Shown piece by piece: positions 1 through 5,137 of a DNA stretch of 5,137 bases (within the stretch, counting starts at the first letter, position 1; each line of letters opens with the position of its first letter). This stretch comes from Gemmatimonadaceae bacterium (GTDB lineage Bacteria > Gemmatimonadota > Gemmatimonadetes > Gemmatimonadales > Gemmatimonadaceae). Where the stretch lies: assembly GCA_017881545.1 (NCBI GenBank), contig JADGQU010000219.1:1-5137 (forward strand), read 5' to 3'. A program made the translations under genes and the position numbers. The notes below the pieces were generated by a model, which saw only the letters and a program-made list of their open reading frames with translations, searched no databases and was not told the origin of the DNA.

Positions 1-2968
1 CGCCGAGCTCAACATCGATGGATGTCCCGCCGCTGTTCTGGCGCGGAGCAAGGAGGGGTTCAACAATCTCGCTTCTCTCGTCACCAGGTCGCGCGTGGGT
101 GATCTCTCGACGTGGAAGAAGGGGGATGGAAAAAAGACGCGCGGACGCCCGCGCATCTCGTGGCAACAGGTAGCGGAGCGGAGTGAAGGACTGCAGGTGT
201 TGACCGGTCCGGCGTCCGGGCCGGTCGCATCGAGTCTCCGCGCCAACGACTACAAAGGCGCGGAGCACAAGCTCTGTCAGTGGCGCGACGTCTTCGGCGA
301 CAGGCTCGCGGTCGAAGTGCAGCTGCACCACACGAGCGGCAACGAGTCGGCGCTCGCCACGGCGCTTATCGAGCTGGCCGAGCGGCACCGGGTGCCGTGG
401 GTGATCTGCCACGAGCCCCGGTATATAGACAACGACAGCCGACTCGTGCACGACGTGCTCACCGCTCTTCGGTACGATACGACGATCGACGATGCGCTCG
501 CGCGCGGGCTGCTGCATCCGAATGGCGAGTGGCGTCTCGCGTCTCCGGAGGAGATGGCGGCGCGCTGGAGGGGGCGCGAAGCGGGGCTGGAGGAGAGCGA
601 GCGAATCGCATCCGAGTGCGATTTCAGTCTCGCCTGGGTGAGGCCGCCACTGCCGAAGTTCTCAGTGCCCAACGGCTACGACGACGACACGTTCCTGCGC
701 GAGAAAGTGTTCGAGGGCGCGCGGGAGCGGTGGGGCGAGCTCGATGAAAAGCAGACGGCGCAGCTGAATCACGAGCTTAGGGTCATCGGGAAGCTCGGCT
801 TCGCCGGATTTTTTCTGGTGATGTGGGACGCGGTGCACTTCGCCAAGGCGAAGGGAATCCTCTGCCAGGGACGCGGCAGCGCGGCGAACTCCGCGGTGGC
901 GTACTGCCTCGCCATCACCGCCGTCGATCCGGTGCGGCACGGACTTCTGTTCGAGCGATTTCTCTCCGAGATCCGCGTCGATGGACAGACCGAAGCTCCC
1001 GACATCGACGTGGACATCGAGCACGACCGGCGCGAAGAGGTGCTCGACTATGTCTACGACAAATACAATCGGGCGAACGCGGCGATCACCTGCATCGTAC
1101 AGATGTATCGCGGACCCAACGCGATTCTCGATTCAATGCGCGCGTTCGGCTATCCGGTGGAGATGGCGACGAGCATCTCCAAGAGGATTCACTGGAGTGA
1201 TCCAGCCGAGGGGGCGAAGTACGTGGGGGAGACTCTCGCGCCCCAGCTCGGGCTCGATTTCGATAATCCGCGCGGCAAGGCGACTCTGGCCGCGATGGCG
1301 GCGTTCGAGGGTGTGCCCCGTCTTCGCTCCACGCACGTCGGGGGATTCGTCCTTTCGTCGTCGCCGCTCGGCGACTACATGCCGGTCGAGCACACCACGA
1401 TGGGGCGCACGATCATTCAGTTCGACAAGGACGATCTCGATGCCGTGGGCGTGCCGAAGTTCGATTTCCTCGGACTTGGCGCTCTCTCGCTGGTGAGACG
1501 CGCGTTCGACATGATCGAAGTGCGCACCGGAACGAGACCGGAGATGTACAAGCTGCCTCCGGACGACGAGAAGACCTACGACCTGATCGCGCACGGTGAG
1601 ACCATCGGCACCTTCCAGATCGAGAGCAGGGCGCAGATCGCTTCTGTGCTACATACGAAGCCAGATCGATTGTACGACATCGTGGTGCAGGTGGCGCTCA
1701 TACGTCCCGGTCCGATCCAGGCGAAGTTCGTGCATCCGTACACGGCCCGGCGTCGCGGACTCGAGCCAGTGACTTACGCGCATCCCGACCTGGAGCCGAT
1801 TCTCAGGCGCACGCAGGGAATCCCGATCTTCCAGGAGCAGGCGATGGCGATCGCCATGAAGCTCGGTGGCTACTCGGCGGCGCAGGCAGATGAGCTGCGG
1901 CGAACTATGGGACATATCCGTAAAGTGGAAAAGCTCCATCGTGTGCTCGAGCAGCTGCGCGCGCGCATGGTCGAGCGCGGAGTCGAGGAGTCCGTCGCAG
2001 TGAGAATCGCCGATGATCTCAAGAGCTTCGCCAACTATGGGTTCCCCGAGTCGCACGCGTGGAGCTTTGCCCTCATCGCCTACGCGACCGGGTACCTCAA
2101 GGCGCACTACACGGCGGAGTTCTACGCCGGCTTGTTGAATTCGTATCCGATGGGATTCTATCCGCCGTCGACTCTCATCCACGATGCGAGGCGGCACGGG
2201 CTGAAAGTCCTTCCGACGTGCATGCGTGACGGCGACTGGGAGTGCACCACCGCGCCGACGGAAAATCCGGACAGGCCTGCGCTCAGAATCGGCTGGCGGC
2301 ACATCCGCGGGCTCGGCGAAAAATCCCTCGACGCGCTGAAGGCGGCGAGGGGCTGGGACCGCTTCACATCGATCGACGATGTGGTGCTGCGGGCAAAGCT
2401 CCAGCGCTCCGACGCGCTGCAACTCGCGCGCGCCGGAGCATTCGGCGCCTGGGAGCCGGATCGCCGCCGCGCCGCCTGGGTCGCGATGCGCGCGGTGGGA
2501 GATAGTCTCCCCCTCGCTCCCGCCCGACTCGCGCCGTACAACCCGCGTCCGCTCACGCGCGACGAGCTGATCTTCCTCGACTATTTCTCGGTAGGCATCA
2601 GTGTCAGCGGCCATCCCATGGAGCACCTGCGCGAAAAGCTGCAAAGCGAGGGAGTGCTCGACTCGCGTCAGCTCGAGAAGCTCCGGGGCGGAGAATCCAT
2701 CGTGACGGCTGGGCTCGTCACCATCCGCCAGCAGCCGCAGAGCGCGAAGGGCACGGTGTTTCTGCTGATGGAAGACGAGTTCGGGTTCATCAACGTGATC
2801 GTCTCAAAAAAGAAGATGGAGGAATATTCGGAGGTGGTGAAGTTCTCGACCTTCGTGGCGGTCGAGGGGAGGTTCGAGCGCGATGGCGGAGTGCGGAACG
2901 TCATCGGCTTGAAATTCCGCGAATTGAAGGTGAAGCAGATCATCCACGCCAGCCGCGATTTTCACTAG
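1..2968 (+). CDS. dnaE2: Error-prone DNA polymerase III alpha subunit, DnaE2/ImuC type (5' end outside window)
   Basis: The gene encodes a C-family polymerase that copies damaged templates during SOS mutagenesis, typically with ImuA and ImuB. The reading frame is open from base 2 to the TAG at 2966-2968, giving 988 visible residues. The family is usually about 1,030-1,090 residues, so roughly 70-80 N-terminal residues, including the start of the PHP domain, lie upstream. Numbering from the first full codon, the palm motif QGRGSAANS is at 289-297, the metal-binding PDIDVD aspartates at 336 and 338, and the third catalytic aspartate, in KFDFLGL, at 488. VALIRPGP is at 564-571, FQEQ at 610-613, LRRTMG at 632-637, a helix-hairpin-helix segment (RHIRGLGEKSL) near 766-776 and a C-terminal OB fold from about 899. 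The QGRGSAANS and PDIDVDIEHDRREEV wording fits DnaE2 better than replicative DnaE1. All three catalytic aspartates are present, so it looks functional. The identification is by recalled family motifs. No imuA, imuB or LexA box is visible; they would be upstream. Confidence 0.93.
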   Translation, partial: AELNIDGCPAAVLARSKEGFNNLASLVTRSRVGDLSTWKKGDGKKTRGRPRISWQQVAERSEGLQVLTGPASGPVASSLRANDYKGAEHKLCQWRDVFGDRLAVEVQLHHTSGNESALATALIELAERHRVPWVICHEPRYIDNDSRLVHDVLTALRYDTTIDDALARGLLHPNGEWRLASPEEMAARWRGREAGLEESERIASECDFSLAWVRPPLPKFSVPNGYDDDTFLREKVFEGARERWGELDEKQTAQLNHELRVIGKLGFAGFFLVMWDAVHFAKAKGILCQGRGSAANSAVAYCLAITAVDPVRHGLLFERFLSEIRVDGQTEAPDIDVDIEHDRREEVLDYVYDKYNRANAAITCIVQMYRGPNAILDSMRAFGYPVEMATSISKRIHWSDPAEGAKYVGETLAPQLGLDFDNPRGKATLAAMAAFEGVPRLRSTHVGGFVLSSSPLGDYMPVEHTTMGRTIIQFDKDDLDAVGVPKFDFLGLGALSLVRRAFDMIEVRTGTRPEMYKLPPDDEKTYDLIAHGETIGTFQIESRAQIASVLHTKPDRLYDIVVQVALIRPGPIQAKFVHPYTARRRGLEPVTYAHPDLEPILRRTQGIPIFQEQAMAIAMKLGGYSAAQADELRRTMGHIRKVEKLHRVLEQLRARMVERGVEESVAVRIADDLKSFANYGFPESHAWSFALIAYATGYLKAHYTAEFYAGLLNSYPMGFYPPSTLIHDARRHGLKVLPTCMRDGDWECTTAPTENPDRPALRIGWRHIRGLGEKSLDALKAARGWDRFTSIDDVVLRAKLQRSDALQLARAGAFGAWEPDRRRAAWVAMRAVGDSLPLAPARLAPYNPRPLTRDELIFLDYFSVGISVSGHPMEHLREKLQSEGVLDSRQLEKLRGGESIVTAGLVTIRQQPQSAKGTVFLLMEDEFGFINVIVSKKKMEEYSEVVKFSTFVAVEGRFERDGGVRNVIGLKFRELKVKQIIHASRDFH

Positions 2969-2970
2969 GG

Positions 2971-3063
2971 GGGAAGGGGGAAGAGAGAAGAGCAAACCGT
3001 ACCGTAGGCTCAAGCATCGGCCGCTAGTGATGCATGCTTCCCGCTTCCCTCTTCCCCCTTCCC
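2971..3063. repeat. Inverted repeat with purine/pyrimidine arms between dnaE2 and the aldolase gene
   Basis: The arms are 2971-2990 (gggaagggggaagagagaag) and 3044-3063 (cttccctcttcccccttccc). They match at 19 of 20 positions when one is reverse-complemented, and the loop is 53 nt. The left arm lies within an all-purine run from 2967 to 2992; the right arm is all pyrimidine. A second cttcccg lies on each side of the right arm, at 3037-3043 and 3059-3065. The RNA would form a strong stem, but no T-run follows, so it is not a standard intrinsic terminator. It starts two bases after the dnaE2 stop and ends 17 bases before the preferred aldolase start. It could therefore limit read-through, protect an mRNA end or influence aldolase expression. 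The role is inferred; the repeat itself is directly visible. Confidence 0.8.
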
Positions 3064-3080
3064 GCAGTTATCCTAGGCGG

Positions 3081-4136
3081 ATGCCTCACAAGCAGCAGTC
3101 GGGACGCGCTTTCGCGAGCGACAATTGGGCCGGCGTCCATCCTGAAGTTCTGGCAGCGATGGCGGCCGCGAATGTCGGTCACGTTCCCTCGTACGGAGCC
3201 GATCCCTACACGCGCGACGCGATCGCGAGAATCAGCGACGAGCTCGGTGGGGACGCCCAGGTGTTTCTGGTATTCAGCGGTACCGCCGCGAACGTGCTCT
3301 GCCTCCAGAGCATGGTGCGTTCGCACCAGGGGGTGATATGCGCCGAGACGGCGCACGTTCACACTTCGGAGTGTGGGGCCGCGGAAAAGCACATCGGTTG
3401 CAAGCTGCTCCCGGTTCCGTCACCGCAGGGAAAGATCACCGTGGCGGGAATTCGCGAGCACCTTCGTCACGTCGGAAACGAGCACCACGTGCAGCCGCGG
3501 GCGATCACGATCACCCAGGCGACGGAGTACGGCACGGTGTACACGCCGCAGGAGATCCGGGCCATCGCCGATTTCGCGCATGCGAATTCGCTGCTGCTGC
3601 ACATGGATGGCGCGAGAATCTTCAACGCCGCGGTGACGCTCAACGTTCCGCTGAAGGCGATCACCAGCGGCGCGGGCGTCGACGCGCTCTCGTTCGGCGG
3701 CACGAAGAACGGCCTGGTTGCGGGAGAGGCCGTTGTCTTCTTCAAGCTCGCGCTGGCGGACGACTTCGAGTTCAAGAGAATGCAGGGGATGCAGCTCTCG
3801 TCCAAGATGCGGTTCATCGCGGCGCAGTTCAGCGCGCTGCTCACCAACGATCTCTGGAAGCGGAGCGCGACTCACGCGAACAGGCTGGCGAAGATGCTGG
3901 CGGCTGAGCTGGCGGGAATAAAGGGCGTCACGCTCACGCAGGAGGTGCAGGCGAACGAAGTGTTCGTCACGCTGCCGCGGGAGATAATCCCCAAGCTTCA
4001 GGAGCAGTGGCCGTTCACCGTGTGGACCGAGGCAACATCGGAGGTGCGGCTGATCACTTCATTCGACACGGCCGAGGCCGATGTCACCGACTTTGTCCGA
4101 CTCGTGCGCGACGCGATGGGCACCAGGGAGAAATAA
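3081..4136 (+). CDS. ltaE: Low-specificity L-threonine aldolase (PLP-dependent, beta-eliminating lyase fold)
   Basis: The 351-residue cytoplasmic enzyme should cleave L-threonine or L-allo-threonine to glycine and acetaldehyde, using pyridoxal phosphate. From the start at 3081, the family-typical FASDNWAGVHPEVL opens the homologous region. SGTAANV at 66-72 is the expected phosphate-binding stretch. His92, in TAHVH, matches the histidine that stacks on the cofactor. Asp176 and Arg179, in HMDGAR, match the residues contacting the PLP ring and the substrate carboxylate. Lys209, in SFGGTKNG, is the expected Schiff-base lysine. The length fits bacterial family members (about 330-360). The frame also allows starts at GTG 3027 and ATG 3030. 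They would add a proline/arginine-rich stretch read through the pyrimidine repeat arm and unlike the family, so I prefer 3081, which has an AGG 3 bases upstream, a weak and closely spaced site. Its stop overlaps the next start. Exact substrate preference cannot be read, and other lyases of this fold remain possible. Confidence 0.87.
   Translation: MPHKQQSGRAFASDNWAGVHPEVLAAMAAANVGHVPSYGADPYTRDAIARISDELGGDAQVFLVFSGTAANVLCLQSMVRSHQGVICAETAHVHTSECGAAEKHIGCKLLPVPSPQGKITVAGIREHLRHVGNEHHVQPRAITITQATEYGTVYTPQEIRAIADFAHANSLLLHMDGARIFNAAVTLNVPLKAITSGAGVDALSFGGTKNGLVAGEAVVFFKLALADDFEFKRMQGMQLSSKMRFIAAQFSALLTNDLWKRSATHANRLAKMLAAELAGIKGVTLTQEVQANEVFVTLPREIIPKLQEQWPFTVWTEATSEVRLITSFDTAEADVTDFVRLVRDAMGTREK
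4125..4130 (+). promoter_or_regulatory. Ribosome binding site for the SDR gene, inside the aldolase 3' end
   Basis: AGGGAG lies 5 bases before the ATG at 4136-4138, a good Shine-Dalgarno match and spacing. It sits within the last codons of the aldolase gene. This site decides the SDR start, because the frame is open further upstream (to 4007) only as an overlap with aldolase coding sequence. Confidence 0.75.
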
Positions 4137-4846
4137 TGGATCTGAAAAACGCCGCGGTGCTCGTCACCGGCGGAAGCTGTGGGATCGGGCTCGAGACCGC
4201 GCGTCTGCTGCGGGAGCGGGGCGCGCGAGTGGCTATCTGCGCGCGACACCAGGACATCCTGGAGTCCGCGGCGAAGGAGATCGGTGCGCTGCCGATAGTC
4301 GCGGATGTGAGCAAGGAAGACGATGTGCTGCGGATGATCGCTACCGTGGTCAAGGAGTACAGCGACTATAACGTGCTCATCAACAACGCCGGATTCGGCT
4401 CATTCGCCGCTCTCATCGAGCTGACAGGCGATGAGTTCTTTCGCGTTTGGCAGACGAACGTGCTCGGAGCGATGCTCGTCGCGCGGGAATCGGCGAAGCA
4501 TTTCGTCGGCCGGAGTTACGGAAATATCGTCAACATCTCCTCGACCGCCGGGCAGCGCGGATTCGCCAACGGGACAGCGTACTGCTCGAGCAAATTCGCG
4601 GTGCACGCGATGACCGAATGCTGGAGAGCGGAGCTTCGGCAGCACAACATCCGGGTGATGCAGGTGAACCCGAGCGAGGTGCTTACCAGCTTCGGCGAAG
4701 CTCAGTCGTCTCCGACGCCGACCAAGCCGGACAATCCGAGCAAGCTGCACGCTTCGGACATCGCTCATCTGATTGTGAGTATGCTGGAGATGGAGGACCG
4801 GGGATTTGTTACCGAGTCAACTATTTGGGCCACCAATCCCAAATAG
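4136..4846 (+). CDS. Classical short-chain dehydrogenase/reductase (SDR), probably NADP(H)-dependent
   Basis: This 236-residue cytoplasmic oxidoreductase has the complete classical SDR signature. The Rossmann glycine motif TGGSCGIG is at 11-18, the adenine-contacting Asp57 is in VADV, and NNAG is at 83-86. The catalytic tetrad is Asn108, Ser136 (in NISSTAG), Tyr149 and Lys153 (in YCSSK), with the usual 13-residue Ser-Tyr spacing. Arg37, in ICAR after the second strand, with no acidic residue there, suggests NADP(H) rather than NAD(H). The region after the active site reads NPSEVLTSF, where many relatives have a PG-x-V-x-T motif. The start is set by the AGGGAG site at 4125-4130, and the ATG overlaps the aldolase stop by one base. 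The substrate is not determinable; FabG-like reductases and YdfG-like 3-hydroxy acid dehydrogenases share this architecture. Pairing with a threonine aldolase makes a beta-hydroxy amino acid or small carbonyl compound an inferred possibility. No truncation or missing catalytic residue is seen. Confidence 0.9.
   Translation: MDLKNAAVLVTGGSCGIGLETARLLRERGARVAICARHQDILESAAKEIGALPIVADVSKEDDVLRMIATVVKEYSDYNVLINNAGFGSFAALIELTGDEFFRVWQTNVLGAMLVARESAKHFVGRSYGNIVNISSTAGQRGFANGTAYCSSKFAVHAMTECWRAELRQHNIRVMQVNPSEVLTSFGEAQSSPTPTKPDNPSKLHASDIAHLIVSMLEMEDRGFVTESTIWATNPK
4821..4846 (+). terminator. Perfect 9-bp stem-loop over the SDR stop codon (possible terminator)
   Basis: CTATTTGGG at 4821-4829 and CCCAAATAG at 4838-4846 are exact reverse complements separated by an 8-nt loop. 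The right arm ends exactly at the TAG stop of the SDR gene. No T-run follows, so it is not a canonical intrinsic terminator. It could act as a weak terminator, or as a 3' mRNA stabiliser after translation ends. The structure is visible; the role is inferred. Confidence 0.45.
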
Positions 4847-4856
4847 GCCGCGAAAG

Positions 4857-4924
4857 GAACGGGAGCCGATCTCTCAACTGCAAACTGAACGGGAGCCGAT
4901 CTCTCAACTGCAAACTGAACGGGA
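4857..4924. repeat. 30-bp tandem direct repeat, two exact copies plus an 8-base third start
   Basis: The 30-base unit begins gaacgggagccgatctctca and ends actgcaaact. It occurs without mismatch at 4857-4886 and 4887-4916. A third copy starts at 4917 with gaacggga and then diverges into gaacgggatccgagatct, which is the core of the adjacent foldback arm. The repeat starts 10 bases after the SDR stop. Exact identity of the two copies suggests a recent duplication. It is not a CRISPR array, since the copies abut with no spacers. Confidence 0.92.
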
Positions 4925-5103
4925 TCCGAGATCTGAGAAGCGTAGATACCAGATTTTGGTAACTGCGTCTGCGACGTATTCGCGTGGCGTAATGGTACAG
5001 GCGGTCGGTTGTGATAGGACACGCGCCGGATGCGGTCAGAGCGCGGTGACTAGTTACTCAGATCTATGCCTCTGAGATCTCGGATCCCGTTCAGTTCGTA
5101 GTT
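4906..5103. repeat. About 198-bp foldback with 42-bp inverted arms (MITE-like or structured-RNA candidate)
   Basis: The left arm at 4906-4947 and the right arm at 5062-5103 match at 37 of 42 positions when one is reverse-complemented. The 18-base core gaacgggatccgagatct at 4917-4934 is exact against 5075-5092. In one RNA orientation two of the five mismatches become G-U pairs. More inverted pairs nest inside: gtaact 4959-4964 with agttac 5052-5057, and cgcgtg 4981-4986 with cacgcg 5020-5025. A small stem, tacca/tggta, occupies 4947-4961. No convincing coding sequence lies within it. The architecture fits a non-autonomous element with terminal inverted repeats, a dispersed intergenic repeat, or a transcribed hairpin RNA. 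No clear target-site duplication or transposase is seen, so I cannot name a family. Confidence 0.7.
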
Positions 5104-5137
5104 ACTGTCAGAGCTTGAACCTGCTCTTCGCAGCGCT

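Noticed and set aside
95..97. GTG at 95 as the true start of the polymerase gene
   Set aside because: The frame is open back to base 2, and the preceding residues (for example LARSKEGFNNLASLVTR) match the conserved PHP-domain region of DnaE2. The protein therefore continues upstream of the window.
1649..2644. A 331-residue minus-strand open frame inside the polymerase gene
   Set aside because: It lies wholly opposite the catalytic part of dnaE2, has no recognisable domain, and has the arginine-rich composition of shadow frames in GC-rich coding sequence.
4857..4924. CRISPR array
   Set aside because: The two 30-bp copies abut with no spacers, the third is partial, and no cas gene is present.
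4887..4934. A LexA-type operator suggested by GAAC/GTTC motifs around the foldback
   Set aside because: The GAAC and GTTC motifs are far apart at the ends of the inverted arms and are not arranged as a short palindromic operator next to a promoter.
4447..4962. A 171-residue plus-strand frame overlapping the SDR gene
   Set aside because: It is out of frame with a clear SDR gene, with arginine/alanine-rich content typical of an antiframe in GC-rich DNA.
4975..5050. A possible tRNA (tRNA-His-like loop ttgtgat near 5009-5015 and a D-loop-like taatggta)
   Set aside because: The anticodon stem has only three good pairs, and there is no T-loop of TTCRA type. No acceptor stem pairs at the right distance. 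The resemblance is probably chance within the foldback.
4806..5075. An 89-residue plus-strand open frame across the 3' repeat region
   Set aside because: It starts inside the SDR gene in another frame and its sequence merely translates the direct repeats (EREPISQLQT repeated). It has no ribosome binding site and no recognisable domain.

Overview
This is a GC-rich bacterial window (I estimate a little over 60% GC by eye) with three genes, all on the plus strand and packed head to tail. About 290 bases of repeat-rich non-coding DNA follow them. The gene set is chromosomal housekeeping and repair. No phage, plasmid or transposase gene is visible. DnaE2-type polymerases occur in many GC-rich bacteria (Proteobacteria, Actinobacteria, Acidobacteria, Gemmatimonadota and others), so the taxon is not settled. 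A soil-type lineage is a plausible guess only.

Bases 1-2968 hold most of an error-prone DNA polymerase III alpha subunit of the DnaE2/ImuC type. Its first codons lie upstream of the window. The 112 bases after it contain a nearly perfect 20-bp inverted repeat, with a purine-only left arm and a pyrimidine-only right arm. Next come a PLP-dependent threonine aldolase (3081-4136) and a classical short-chain dehydrogenase/reductase (SDR, 4136-4846). These two overlap by one base (TAATG), with a good ribosome binding site ahead of the second, so they look translationally coupled. A perfect 9-bp stem-loop covers the last codons and the stop of the SDR gene.

Bases 4847-5137 hold no convincing gene. 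They start with a 30-bp direct repeat present twice and part of a third time. This runs into a roughly 198-bp foldback (4906-5103) with 42-bp imperfect inverted arms and further nested short inverted repeats inside. It could be a small non-autonomous mobile element (MITE-like), a dispersed intergenic repeat, or a structured RNA. It is the least explained part of the window. The last 34 bases (5104-5137) show nothing I can identify.

How the genes relate: the polymerase is expected to act in mutagenic, damage-induced DNA synthesis and has no evident functional link to the other two. The aldolase and SDR form a small operon that probably acts on beta-hydroxy amino acids or related small carbonyl compounds. 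The SDR substrate cannot be read from the sequence. I see no clearly novel multi-gene system here; the 3' repeat region most deserves a search.
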